Below, one piece after another: positions 13,441 through 25,649 of a stretch of DNA of 64,000 bases. Under the pieces are notes generated by a model. It made no database searches and was not told the DNA's origin. It saw only the letters and a list, made by a program, of their open reading frames with translations. A program made the position numbers and the translations under genes. Source of the stretch: Rosa chinensis (taxonomy: Eukaryota > Streptophyta > Magnoliopsida > Rosales > Rosaceae); contig NW_020126819.1 of the NCBI RefSeq assembly GCF_002994745.2, positions 62,001 through 126,000 on the forward strand, given 5' to 3'. The first letter of the stretch is position 1. Every line of letters starts with the position of its first letter.

Positions 13441-14799
13441 TTAATCCTCATGTTGTGGAGCGTTTTGGAGGGGTACATCCTCCACTTCATCCTCCACAAA
13501 CGTCTCATAGTATGGCTTGAGGCGATGGCCATTCACTTTGAACTCGTTACCTGTTTGTTCACTCTTTATCTGCACAGCTCCATGAGGAAACACATGAGTA
13601 ATAACAAAAGGTCCAATCCAACGAGAACGAAGTTTACCTGGAAAGAGTTTAAGACGAGAATGGAATAAAAGAACTTTCTGTCCCACAACAAAAATCTTCC
13701 TACGAATCATCTTATCATGGAAGGCCTTAGTCTTTTCCTTGTAGATCTTGGCACTTTCGAAAGCATCATTCCTAATCTCCTCTAACTCTTGCAATTGTAG
13801 CTTCCTATGAAGCCCAGCCTCATCTAGATCCATGTTAAACTGCTTCACAGCCCACCAAGCTTTGTGCTCTAACTCCACAGGTAAGTGGCACGGTTTGCCA
13901 TAGACAATTCGATATGGGGACATACCTATGGGAGTTTTGTATGCAGTTCTGTAGGCCCACAAAGCATCCTCCAAACGCAAGGACCAATCCTTTCTGTTAG
14001 GGTTCACAGTCTTCTCCAATATTCCCTTGATTTGACGATTTGAGACTTCAGCTTGTCCACTTGTTTGGGGTGATAAGGTGTAGAAACCTTATGTGTTACA
14101 TCATACTTCTTCAAGAGAGCCTCAATCGTCCGATTGCAAAAATGGGAACCACCATCACTAATGAGAACTCTAGGCATTCCAAACCTGCTAAAGATGTTAG
14201 ACTTGATAAAATCTGCAACAACCTTAGAGTCATTAGTTCGAGTGGCTTTTGCCTCCACCCATTTCGACACATAATCCACAGCAAGCAAGATATAGAGAAA
14301 TCCAAAGATGAAGGAAAAGGTCCCATGAAATCTATACCCCAGACATCAAATATTTCAACAGTTATGATATTAGATAAAGGCATTTGATCTCTAGAGCTTA
14401 GATTTCCTGTTCTTTGGCATCTATCACAAGTCAAACAATATGCATATGCATCCTTAAATAACGTTGGCCAAAAGAACCCGGATTCCAACACTTTAAACGC
14501 AGTTTTCTTAGATCCAAAGTGACCTCCACATGCTTTAGAATGGCAAAAAGAAAGTATGGCATTATGTTCATGTTCAGGCACACATCTCCTAATCAATTGA
14601 TCAGAGCAATATTTCCACAGATAAGGTTCATCCCAAACATATTGCTTAACAGTTTTCTTAAGCCTATCCCTATGAGCACGTGACATGGTATCAGGAATCT
14701 TCCTAGAAACAATGTAATTCACAATATCCGCATACCATGGTTCACTTACCTGGATTCCAAAGAGTTGTTCATCTGGAAACGTCTCCACCAAAGGGAGAG
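13441..14799 (-). pseudogene. pol: integrase region of element K, two frameshifts
   Basis: Integrase inserts the cDNA into the genome. An HHCC zinc-binding region is visible (CxxC of CLTCDRCQ at about 14411-14440). The DDE core follows: first Asp in GIDFMGPFP (about 14320-14341), second in ISDGGSHF (about 14139-14165), Glu in the [10 protein letters not shown] block (about 14041-14063). A C-terminal GPY/F module lies at about 13606-13624. Two one-base losses, near 14300 and near 14067, split the frame. Both fall in short homopolymers (an A run and a G run) compared with element C, so they may be assembly errors. No chromodomain is seen, as expected for Athila. Confidence 0.85.
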
Positions 14800-17119
14800 G
14801 GTCTTCTGCGTGCACCAAACGACTCAAGTGGTCAGCTACCACGTTCTCACTACCCTTCTTGTCCTTGATTTCAACGTCAAACTCTTGCAAGAGTAGGATC
14901 CATCTAATGAGCCTTGGTTTCGCCTCCTTCTTGGTCATCAAGTACTTCAAAGCTGCATGGTCAGTATAAATAATCACCTTGGTACCAAGTAAGTAGGAAC
15001 GAAACTTCTCAAGGGCAAAAACAACTGCAAGGAGCTCTTTCTCTGTAGTTGAGTAGTTTAGTTGTGCATCATTCAGAGTCCTTGAGGCGTAGTAGATGGC
15101 ATACGGTCGTTTGTCCTTCCTTTGCCCCAAAACAGCTCCAACTGCATAGTCAGAGGCGTCACACATCAACTCAAAGGGCAAGGACCAATCTGGAGGTAGC
15201 ATGATAGGGGCAGACGTCAATAACTCCTTGAGCTTGTCAAAGGCCTCTTGACACTCCTTGTCAAACACAAACGACACATCCTTTTGGAGTAGTTGGCATA
15301 GAGGTCTCGAAATCTTGGAAAATCCTTGATAAATCTCCTGTAAAACCCTGCATGGCCAAGAAAAGAACGAATCTCTCTCACAGAAGTGGGAGAGGGTAAG
15401 TAACGCACAAGGTCTACCTTAGCTTTATCAACCTCAATTCCCCTAGAAGAGACAATATGTCCTAGAACTATACCTTGTCTAACCATAAAATGACACTTTT
15501 CCCAATTTAGCACAAGGTTAGTTTCCACACAACGCTTTAAAATAATTTCCAGATTATTAAGACAATCATCAAAGCTTTTTCCAAAAACAGAAAAGTCATC
15601 CATGAATACCTCTATGATTTTCTCAATATAATCCGAAAATATACTTACCATACACCTTTGAAAGGTACCTGGGGCGTTGCATAGTCCAAAAGGCATACGA
15701 CGATAAGCAAATGTTCCAAAGGGACAAGTGAATGTCGTCTTCTCTTGGTCTTCATTGGCTATGGCAATCTGATTGTACCCTGAGTAGCCATCCAAGAAGC
15801 AGTAGTAATCATGTCCAGCCAAACGCTCAAGCATCTGATCAATGAATGGAAGAGGAAAGTGATCTTTCCTTGTTGTTGCGTTGAGCTTCCTGTAGTCAAT
15901 GCAAACTCTGTGGCCAGTAACTGTCCTTTGGGGTACCAATTCGTTTTCTGCATTCTTCACAACAGTCACTCCTGACTTCTTAGGTACAACTTGAACTGGG
16001 GACACCCATTTGGAGTCTGAAATGGGGTATATGACGCCACAATCTAGGAGTTTGATGACCTCCTTCTTCACAACTTCCATCATAGGAGGGTTGAGACGAC
16101 GTTGAGCCTCTCTAGTGGGTTTTGTCCCCTCCTCAAGAAGTATCCTATGGACGCAAGTAGTAGGGCTTATTCCCTTGATATCCGCCAATGTCCATCCTAT
16201 GGCGGTCTTGTGTTGCTTTAACATCTCCACCAATCTCTCCTCTTGAGACGAAGTAAGAGAGGAGGATACAATCACTGGTAAAGTCTCCTTGTCTCCTAAG
16301 TAGACATACTTCAAGTGGTCTGGTAAAGGTTTAAGTTCAAGTTCTGGTGCCTGGATCACTGAAGGTAAAGTCTTATTAGCAGATAACTGAATGGACAAGG
16401 GTGGAGGAGACTTACCTACAAAGGATGATGCCTCAAGGAAGGACACATTAGCAATGATTTCGTCCTCACATGTTTCCTTGAGCACATCTTCATGGAGTGT
16501 GACGCCATCTTTGGTGTATCCCACTCCTTGCTCCAGTGTGGTGACCAAAGTATCCTCATTCATGATATCAAACATTTCCTGTGCAAGGTTGTCCAGAATA
16601 TCAATAGAAAAACAATCATGAACATCAAGAGGATACCTCATAGCTTCAAATATGTTGAAGCCAATAACGTCACCATCAAATTCCATGGTGAGAGAGCCAT
16701 CATACACATCTATCTTGGTCCTGGCCGTCCTTAGGAAAGGGCGACCCAATAGCAATGGCGTTGAACTCACTGGGGAGTCTTCCATCTCCAACACATAGAA
16801 GTCAGCTGGAAAGAAAAGATGATTAACCTGCACAAGGACATCTTCCAACAAACCTCTAGGGTATGCATTAGACCTGTCAGCTAACTGAATGATAACATTA
16901 TTAGATTTAAGCTCACCTAGACCTAGGGTTTCATAAACAGAATAGGGCATGACGTTCACAGAAGCCCCTAAGTCTAACATAGCGTTCTCAAACCTAGAAG
17001 TACCAATAGTGCATGGAATAGTAAAACTTCCAGGGTCTTTGCATTTATGGGGTAGTTTCCTCTGAATCAAGGCAGATACATTTTCACTTACCTTTACTAC
17101 CTCTTTCTCACCTTTTCTC
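14800..17119 (-). pseudogene. pol: protease, reverse transcriptase and RNase H of element K, frameshifted
   Basis: This central part of the polyprotein makes and processes the cDNA. The aspartic protease active site reads DLGAS (about 16960-16977). RT has the [13 protein letters not shown] block (about 15769-15810) and the catalytic FMDD (15596-15607). RNase H shows [11 protein letters not shown] (about 15131-15170), [15 protein letters not shown], and TDHAAL (about 14950). A one-base loss near 15320, between RT and RNase H, shifts the frame. Otherwise the sequence is open and its key residues are intact. These motif variants place it in the Athila branch of Ty3/Gypsy (family knowledge). Domain borders are approximate. 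Confidence 0.88.
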
Positions 17120-19061
17120 CTCCTTGAGGTACAAAGCTCTTTCAAAAACTTAGCATACCTAGGCACTTGCTTGATAGCCTCGAGGAGGGGTAAATTTACT
17201 TGCACCTTCTTGAAAGTTTCCAAAATAGCTTGGTCACTTTCATCCTTCTTCGATATAGCAAATCTGCGTGGAAAGGGCATACAAGACGAAGGAGGGTTAG
17301 CAATAACCGAAGTATTCAAGTTAGAATCATTACCTTTTGGTTTCGGTTTTGCTCTAGAAGGTGAAGACGTCCTAGTCTCTTCCTTGGACGTTGCAGGGTC
17401 TTTTTCAAGGCTCATCTTGGTAGCTTCTTGTTCTTCCTCAACTTCAATGTTCACTTGAGCCTCTCTGGCTTTTTTAGGTTGATCCACAAATACCCTTCCA
17501 CTCCTAGTAGTCACCAAAGATGCATTCTCCACATTACCCTTTGGATTTCGTATGGTGTTACTAGGGAGCTTCCCAGTCTCATGAATCTTGCTCATAAAAT
17601 CCACAACTTGGCCCATTTGGTTCTTGAGATCCGCAATGTCTTTGGTGTGGGTCTGTTGTCCTTGAACCAAAGCTTGAGTAGAACTAGTGAGAGCTTCAAA
17701 CATCTTATCATAGTTAACGCTCTGATTTGAACTCCCTGAGGCATGTTGATTTTGCATGTAGGGCCTTTGGAATGGTGGTCCTTGAGGTCCTTGAAAGGAT
17801 TGTCCTTGAAATGGTGGCCCTTGAGGACGTTGGAAATTTCCTCCAAGGGGATTCTGAGTGTTTTCATTGTTTGTCCACTTGAAGTTGGGGTGGTCCCTCC
17901 ATCCAGGATTGTAAGTGTTTGAGTAAGGATCATATCTTGGACGTTGAGGGCCCCATGATTTCCTTGGTAACCTCCAATGGCGTTCAATGATTCCCATCCT
18001 CCACTCTCTGATAACTGAGGGCATTGATCAGTTACATGCCCTTGCATCGAACATACTCCACAAGCTTGCAATATTCCCTTGGCACTCACAACTTGATCCA
18101 TGAGAAGGGTGAGTTTATTCAATCTATCCTCAATAACCGAAGTGCCTATCTCACCCACCTTTCTAGTTGTGAGGCCCACACCCTCGTATTGTTGGGCGTT
18201 CTTTGCTCTGTTCTCTATCATAGCTCGCCCTTCAGTAGGTGACTTGTCTACAAAGGCTCCCCCAGCTGCAGCATCTAGCATATCACGTTCTAAGGGTAGG
18301 AGACCTTCATAGAAACAAGTTAGCAAGGTTTCTTCCTTCATCTGATGTTGAGGACATTGTGCAATCAAGGATGAAAACCTCTCATAATAAGCGGAATAAG
18401 ATTCATCTTGAGCCTGCTTAATTCCACTTATCTTCTTCCGGAGTGTGATGATCTTTGAAGCTGGAAAGTACTTCTCTAAGAATGCCTTCATCATAGTGTT
18501 CCATGAAGTAATTCGTCCAGAAGGCAGTTCATAGAGCCAATCTTTTGCACGGTCAGCTAGAGAGAAGGGAAATGCCTTCATCTTAAGGATATTCTCATCC
18601 GCTCCTTGTGGTAACATGTTGATACACACGGATTGAAACTCCCTAAGATGCTTGTTGGCATCCTCCATATTGAGGCCATGGAACGTTGGAAGCCTATGAA
18701 GCAATCCACTTCTTAATTCAAAGTCAGCCGTCTTCCCTGGAGCAGGTGCAGGGTACACAATACTTGTAGGAAGTCCTTCTTGAACCACAGATGAAGAGAG
18801 TTCTCTAATGGAAGCCATTCTAACGTTTTCTTCAGGAGGTGGTGAACCAGGTGGTGAATTCTGAGGTGTAAGTGAGTTGGACGAAACACTAGGGGATACT
18901 GACCCTTCTGAAGGAAACAGCCTCCTCCCTTGATCGTTAACTGTGTATTCCTTGTATGTTGGAGAAGAGGGCTGTTTGTACTCAAGGAGTGAAGAATTCT
19001 TCAAACGAGCGATCCTTGCTTCAATTTCTTTAACTGTAGAAGGTCTAGATGGCTCGGTCAT
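17120..19061 (-). pseudogene. gag: gag of element K, frameshifted near 17960
   Basis: Gag forms the virus-like particle and binds element RNA. The start chosen is the MTEP methionine at 19061, which matches the start of the element C gag. A Pro/Ser-rich N terminus leads to the capsid-type region (FPFSLADRAKDWLYELP, then FLEKYFPASK). The zinc knuckle CGVCSMQGHVTDQC (CX2CX4HX4C) is at about 18021-18062. A Gly/Gln/Pro-rich stretch and a linker lead in frame to protease. A net 4-base loss near 17960, just after the knuckle, shifts the frame. Gag and pol otherwise form one continuous frame with no stop between them. Confidence 0.87.
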
Positions 19062-20402
19062 TCATAGAATTCCTGAACATTATTAAAATTTAGAGAAGTT
19101 AGTAAAGTGTATAGTGAAGTAAATACAAGTTAATGATTTATACATAAATGTTACTATTCACGAGTCACTATTCACGATTTACTATTCACGAATTTACAAG
19201 TATAAAGAGAAGTATAAATTACAAAAATTCCACAAAGTATAATGTTACAAATATACAAATTTTAGTTAGGGTATGGCATAGTTAAGAAAAGTTTGAATCC
19301 CATTATAAGCCCTTAACCAAGGTTTAGACGTGCGGCCCAAGGGTTCGATCCTTAATACTAGTCGCCCTTCTCAATCTTTTGGTAACTCTTTTCACATAGA
19401 GCCAGGTAGTAGAGGAACGATTTTGGCGGAGCTTAGCTCACTTGTTTAGCGAGGGACGAGACCCTTTGCTAGCACTTCTCGTATCCAATCAACCTAGACA
19501 CCCTATGCTACTAAGGTGCGCCACATGAAAAAGAAGGGTGCAAGACTAATGTTAAAGACAAAGTCCTTCACCTATTCCATTATGGTCAAAAACTTATAAT
19601 AAAATTCATACTCTCAAAAACCTGATTTTTACTATTCACGAAAATTTATACAATTATTTCTTTTTCTTTTCTTTTATTTACAATTATTTCAACACTTAGG
19701 TACGGGAACAGGGAGTCTCGATGTGCAATGGGACTGAAACAGCTACCCTTTTCAAGACTATGTTTAATCCAATATACCTTAGTGTATCACAACATTTTAT
19801 TTTGTTATACATATCATTGATTTCGAATTGAATTCCAAGTTGTAAATCAAGAGGACGTGCGGCCCAAGTATAATCGTCTCGACACAAAGTCCCTCCTACA
19901 TCCTTTGGGCAACCTTACTGAAATGGCCAGGTAGGGGAGGGCGAACACAAGAGGCAGAATCCATTTTGGCATGAGCTACTCCCACAATGTGGTTTAGGCC
20001 CATTTGTAAGCACTTCTGGATCCAAACCCATTATGAACGTTGTCCCCTTCCTAGACACCATCCCACATAGGCTATACTTACTTAGATGAAAAAGGTCCTA
20101 GGTGTGAAGACAGTTCAATGAATATTAATAAAAACCGCCCTCAACCTTAAGGGACCTGAACTAGGTACCAATAAGGGGTTTAGGTCAATATTAATAAACA
20201 CGACTTCACCTATTCCTCTTTAATTTACAACTCACAATAAAACTCGTATTCAATAATATAAATAACAACCTAAGTATTTAACTAACAAATTTTCGAACAC
20301 AATATGAACAAATATATAGTATTTACGAAAACAACAATATATCCAACAATTATTCACACTTCAACAAGTGATTTTTCAATCCCCGGCAACGGCGCCAAAA
20401 AT
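19062..20402 (-). other. 5' leader of element K with two related modules and GTGAATAGT repeats
   Basis: This long untranslated leader lies between PBS and gag. Two related modules, core at 19425-19488 and a more diverged one at about 19891-20060, share GAAGTGCT, TACCTGG and GGGCCGCACGTC-type blocks in the same order. Three copies of ACTATTCACGA (plus strand) lie at about 19151-19200. No convincing open frame is present. The modules may be RNA structures for packaging or dimerisation (inference). Confidence 0.65.
20380..20397 (-). promoter_or_regulatory. primer-binding site of element K (tRNA-Asp)
   Basis: On the minus strand this reads TGGCGCCGTTGCCGGGGA, the exact complement of the 3'-terminal 18 nt of plant tRNA-Asp(GUC) including CCA. 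It starts 5 nt after the LTR end. This primer choice is typical of Athila relatives. Confidence 0.93.
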
Positions 20403-22558
20403 TGATACGCTCAAAGCAAGCATATAATTTAACCCTAGAAATATCATTAGTAGTATAAGCAAGTAGGGATCGTTCTATTCCGGGGATTGAGGGTACACCT
20501 GTCAATGTAAGACAATTTAAACAATTAAAATAAAAACAAAGTATACTATTCACATATAAACACTATTCACGAATTTAGGGGGGTTTTAGGTTTTTGGTTT
20601 TTCGAAAATTAAAAAGAATTAAAACTAAGTATAAACAAAAACACAAATACAAGAATGAAATGTAAGAAACAAAGATTAAAACCGATTTCATGATTAAATT
20701 CGAATACAAACCTATATTGTTCTTCCAAGTCATGTGAAAGGAGTTGATCATGTGAAACATTCGAAAGCAAACGATTTCCCATATTTTACTTTTCAATGCT
20801 AATTAATCTAAATGAAAGCACATAGATTAATCCTGTCAAACATGTAATCAAACCCTAGAAAGCTAGTCAATCATACATGTTCAACGCAAGAAGTTCAAGG
20901 AAAGGCTATCAACTCAAGTGTACAACTTAGTATGAAAAAGTTCACCTAATTGCAATCCTCTTCAATTGAATTCGATTTTTGTCCAAAACCTTTACTACTT
21001 TGATTCAAGTTTACACAAAACGAAAAGTCGATTTCATGTTCTTAAACCTAGCACCAATTATATCAAAACCCTAAGTGTTTCGAACCACATAAGATTAAAA
21101 TACAAAAGTTATCTATAAAGCAAACTCAATCGAACAATCACACATAAGCAACTTTGGAATCACAACATAGAAATCGAAAATCCTTAATCAATCATAAATT
21201 TTCAGAATATAAACCTTGTTCAAACATAAACGTTAACTAGAACAACATCCAACGAAATCAAACAAGGAGAATCAAAAGTGATTACAAGAAAGAAGGTTGA
21301 ATTACACCGTGAATGGAGAGATGGATGAATAACTCGAATGATGAACTAATGAAACTCGAAAGCAAGCTTCAAAGTACACGGCTTCAAGGTGGAATGGATG
21401 ATGATGCTCACGGCCTAAGCTTGCTTCTTCCTTCCTTGCTTGAAAACGCCAAAAGTTGCACTAGAGAATGGAGAGAGCTTCCGCGCGTAGAGAGAATTTT
21501 CTGAATTGTAAAAGTGTTCTTGGAGACGTCTAGGGTGAGTGTATATATAGGGAACGGCATGTCTTGGCTTCCAAGCCGTGAGTTTTCTGATTTATTTACC
21601 AAGGAATTAAATTAATAATTCCACATGCCTTCCACCAATGAGAAATTGCCAAGTAAGCCCTAGTGTGTCATCCAACCAATCATAAAACTCCAAGGAGATA
21701 CCCTAATATATTCTTGCCGAATTTCCTTGAATATTTTCTGATTTTCTTCTTGATATTTCGGCCAAAACATGCTTAGGGTTTCTAGGAATGAACCTAGACG
21801 CAATTTGGTCTCTTCCTTGATTTCTTTCCTTAAACTCCACCCTAGAAAATCTCTTGCGTAATCTTTGATTCTTCCCTTGATTTTTCACGCCACTTTTGCC
21901 TCCTCCTTTTGATTTTCACGGCAATGCAACCCTAGGGTTTCCTCCATGCGTCACAAACCCTAATTCCATGGGCTTTTGATGGGCCTTGATCCATTTTGCC
22001 GAAAATCCATAGAGTTCTTGGGCCTCGTTGCTTCAACTTCAAGTCTTCTCATCTTCCAACGCAAAACTCATTATTTTTCCATTTCTTTTTCATGGTTGCG
22101 TTGGAAACTTGCTCGGGAAGCCTTCCTCCATTTCGCAGGGTTTCCTAGTTGGATTAGGAAAGCTTATTTCTTCATTTCTGCTCAAATGTGTGGCCCAATT
22201 CTTCTCATATTTGTTCGTCTGGACGTTCGCAAGCTCCTCTTTCCATTCGTGCGTTCATTTCCACTTTTTAGCTCGGAGGTCCTGAAAATAGAAACTAATA
22301 TGAAAAATGGAAACTTACCTAATTTGAAAAATAGAAACTTTCTAAAATGAAAAATAGAAACTTTCCAGAAATGAGAAATGAGAAATGAGAAATGAAAAAT
22401 GAGAAATGAGAAATGAAGACAAAAATGGAAACTTTCTACAATAAGGAACTTTCCCAATCAAAGAATGGAAACTTTCCCAAACAGGGATTTTTCAAGGAAA
22501 TGGCGCAGAAAAATGTAGGGAAATGCAGTTAAAACGTCGCATTAAAATGCTCCTATCA
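20403..22558 (-). repeat. 5' LTR of element K
   Basis: Runs from TGATACGCTC to CTCCTATCA, beside the PBS. A minus-strand TATA-like tract is at 21541-21549. The heptamer array at 22369-22418 is identical in pattern to the left LTR. Its U5 end instead resembles the element E LTR (34506). It is followed by atgct (22559-22563), which continues in frame with LTR L, so it was probably inserted into L. Confidence 0.87.
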
Positions 22559-24423
22559 ATGCTAATTAACCTAAGTGAAAGCACCTAGATTAATTCTATC
22601 AAACATGCAATCAAACCCTAGAAAGCCAGTCAATCATGTCATGTTCAACGCATTAAGCATCTAGAAAGGCTATCAATTCAAATGTGCAACTTAGTATGAA
22701 AAAGTTCACCTAATTGCAATCTCCTTTGATTAAATTTCGGTTTTTGTACAAAACCTTTACTACTTGTTGATTCAAGAACACAAAACCAAAAAGTTGATTC
22801 ATGTTCTCAAATTCGTAGCAACATTCACATAAAAACCCTAAATGTTTCGAACCATTCAAGATTATCATACAAACGATTTCTATCATGCAAATTCAATCAA
22901 ACACTTACACAAAAGCAACCATAAATCACAATATATGAATCTGAAAATTAACAATTAATCATAAAATTTCAGAAATCAATACTTGTTCATACATAAGTGT
23001 CAACTAAGGCAAACCAACGAAAATTACAAAGCAAAGGTACAAGGAGAATCGGATTACACCGTGATGAAGATGAGATGGATGAAATGATGATGTGGTCTCT
23101 TGAATTTCGAAAGCAATCTTCAAGGTGGAGGGTGGATGGTATGCACGGCTTGTCTTCTTCTTCCTTGGCCTTGCTTGCACTTTGTGGTTGCCCTAGAGGA
23201 TGGAGAAGAGCACGGCTAGCTAGAGAGAGTTTTTCTGATTTTTTTCAAAGTGTAAACGCAAAAGTGGGAACTAGCAACTTCTTGACGTTGAGAGAAGAGA
23301 GGAATATATAGGGGACGGCTTCTAGGTCTTCAAGCCGTGTAAAACCCTAGAGAAACTCACGGCAATAGCTTGCTTCCTCCACATAATTTCCTCCAATGAT
23401 TTCGTGCCACATAAGCCCTATGAGGTGGTGCAACCAATCACAAAATTCCAGAATTAATTCCCTAAATAATCTTGCCGAAATATATAGAGATATTTTCTGA
23501 TTTCCTTCACCAATTTCGGCAACAATATATTTAGAGAATAAAGGGGGACGAACCTAGACTCCTTTGAGAGCTTTTTGTGTTCAACACATATTCTCTTTCC
23601 TTTAAAAGCTCCCTAAGAAATCTCCACGAAATCTCTCTTGAATTTCTGATTTTCCACACGGCAAAACCCTAGTTTCTCTCTTCATTATCCCTTGGCCGAA
23701 TTCTCTAGGGTTTCTCTTTTATTTTGCACGGCAATTCCTTGTTTCTCTCTTGCTTGGACGGCTAGGAGTCTCTAGGGTTTATCTCTTGATTTATTTCCAT
23801 AAAAATAACCCTAGAAAATCTCCTTTTAATTTCTGATTTTCTTGGACGCCACCTCCTTGTTTCTCTCTTGCAAATTCACGGCAACAACAACTTTAGTGCT
23901 AGGGTTTGCGTCACTTCTATGCCATGTCATCTTCCAACGTCACAACACTTTATTTTTCCATTTCTTTTTCATAGTAACGTTGGAAACTTCATTGGTGGGC
24001 TTTCCTCATTTTCGCAGGGTTTCCTGGTTGGACCAGGAAAACTTCTTTTCTTCATTTCTGCTCATTTCTGTGGCTCATTGTTCTTCATCTTTGCTCCCCT
24101 TGGTGATCGCAAGCTCCTCTTTCCATTTGTGAGTTCATTTCCACTTTCTAGCTCGGAGGTCCTGAAAATAGAAACTAGTAAGAAAAATAGAAACTTTCCT
24201 AAAATGAAAAATGGAAACTTTCTAAAAAATGAAAAATAGAAATTACTGAAAATGGAAACTTACTAAAAATGATAAATAGAAACTACAAAAATAGAAACTT
24301 TCTATAAATAGGAACTTTCCCAATCAAAGAATGGAAACTTTCCTAAACAAGGTTTTATTAAGGAAATAACGCAGAAAATGCAGGGAAAAGCGAGTAAAAC
24401 GTCGCATTAAAATGCTCCTATCA
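22559..24423 (-). repeat. LTR L fragment (C subfamily), U5 side missing
   Basis: Matches the element C LTR from about 40209 onward and ends with GCTCCTATCA at 24423. The first ~400 bp (U5 side) are absent because the K LTR abuts at 22558. There is no PPT after it, so it was a 5' LTR or a solo LTR. The right flank agcaa (24424-24428) lies within LTR F. A minus-strand TATA-like GAATATATAGG lies near 23302-23312. Confidence 0.75.
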
Positions 24424-25649
24424 AGCAAATAGGGTATCGAACAAACCGGGGATTGAGGGTGCTAACATGTGAGAAACAAATCAAAGAGACATAGAATATA
24501 CATCACACGAAAATTATAAGAATATATACAAGTTTTTACGAAAATTAGAATTTACAAGTTTAGAGAGCAAACATACTTACATAGCACACGAAATTAGAGA
24601 GCAAAGAATGAGAGAATAACAAAAATATACAAGTATATATATAGGCATGGACGAAAATAAGAGAGAAAACAAGTTAGAAAAGGTTTAGAAATCCTACTCC
24701 TATTTAAATACATTTTACAAGTCCATATCATAGTAGAAAACCATATACAACAAGGATTCCTAGTTATATACTAATTAGAATTACTTAATTATTAAGAAAA
24801 CAAATTATTGACTAAGTCAAACAAGAAATACTAAGTCAAAACTAACTCTAACTACTTTCCCTAAAATTTAGGAGCTAATCCCTAAAAAATAGGAGCACAT
24901 AACAAACACATAACAAACTCCTAAAAAACACTAAAACTAAAAACAAACACATATTTACTATTCACGGAGACACTATTCACGAAATTAAAAACATTTATTA
25001 TTTTTTATTTTTTATTTTATTTTATTATTTATATGAACATGCTACCTAAAAATTCTAAGTTAATTTTAATTATTTACAAAAACAAGAAAACATAAAGATG
25101 GGGGGTTTTTGAAGATTGAAATATAAATTTTCAGAAAACAGTTAAAGAACAAAAACATTTTATTTACAAAGGTGGGAAAAGAAGGATTTTTGGAAAACAA
25201 TTCATCAAGAACAATTCAAGAACAACATATTCATGCATCCCTTAATCTTGTTAATTACCATGGAAAGATATCAACCAAGAAACAAAGTTACAAGCGCCCA
25301 ATGTCCCTTATATGACTTCCCTTTACACAATTGATCGACGAAGCGCCAAACCAACATATTCCAAATGCAAGTATCACACAATCGAAGCGACTCATAATCT
25401 CATGCATTCAAATCATTAAGAGCAAGTGAAAGTTTAGTCAATAAACATGCAAATTCAAGTACTCGAAGCAAGTCTTTTCATTACATGCATAATCTGATCT
25501 CGACCTTTGTCCAAAGCCTTTACTACTATATAGAATTAGGGTCACGAAGCGTTAACCTAATTACTAGCTCCAATTACATGCAATCATCCTAAGTTGCGCA
25601 CCAAAGAACAAGAACACATAAAAGTTATCTATAAAACAAAACCAGATTA
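24424..25649 (-). repeat. LTR F, first part (G subfamily)
   Basis: Matches solo LTR G from its ACCGGGGATTGAGGG block (about 56740) to 57947 and is likewise A/T-rich. About 70 bp of its U5 end is missing. It is split at 25649 by element A and resumes at 33411. Its last five bases (gatta, 25645-25649) are the target-site copy for A. Confidence 0.8.
25645..25649. repeat. left target-site duplication of element A (gatta)
   Basis: Identical to 33411-33415. The same point in uninterrupted solo LTR G (around 57945) shows a single GATTA, which acts as an empty-site control. Confidence 0.93.

Larger units (their letters stand above)
9063..22558 (-). mobile_element. element K, an autonomous-type Athila-like LTR retrotransposon
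   Basis: This 13.5-kb minus-strand element has two LTRs of about 2.15 kb, a tRNA-Asp PBS, a leader, gag-pol, a 3' noncoding region and a PPT in standard order. The flanks do not match: 9058-9062 is aatct, inside the element J integrase, while 22559-22563 is atgct, inside LTR L. It is therefore not a simple insertion, and a later exchange between LTRs is likely. Gag-pol has four small frameshifts. Left and right LTRs share the same heptamer-array pattern, but the first ~200 bp of the left LTR resembles element J instead. Confidence 0.85.

Noticed and set aside
16391..16621. Plus-strand frames inside gag-pol (also 17171, 59339, 60701 and others)
   Set aside because: They are shadows of the minus-strand polyprotein, whose motifs are unambiguous.
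20380..20397. tRNA-Asp gene fragment
   Set aside because: Only the 3' terminal complement is present, placed beside an LTR; it is the primer-binding site.
9063..22558. Element K as a clean insertion with a target-site duplication
   Set aside because: The five bases on each side (aatct, atgct) do not match and the flanks belong to different hosts.
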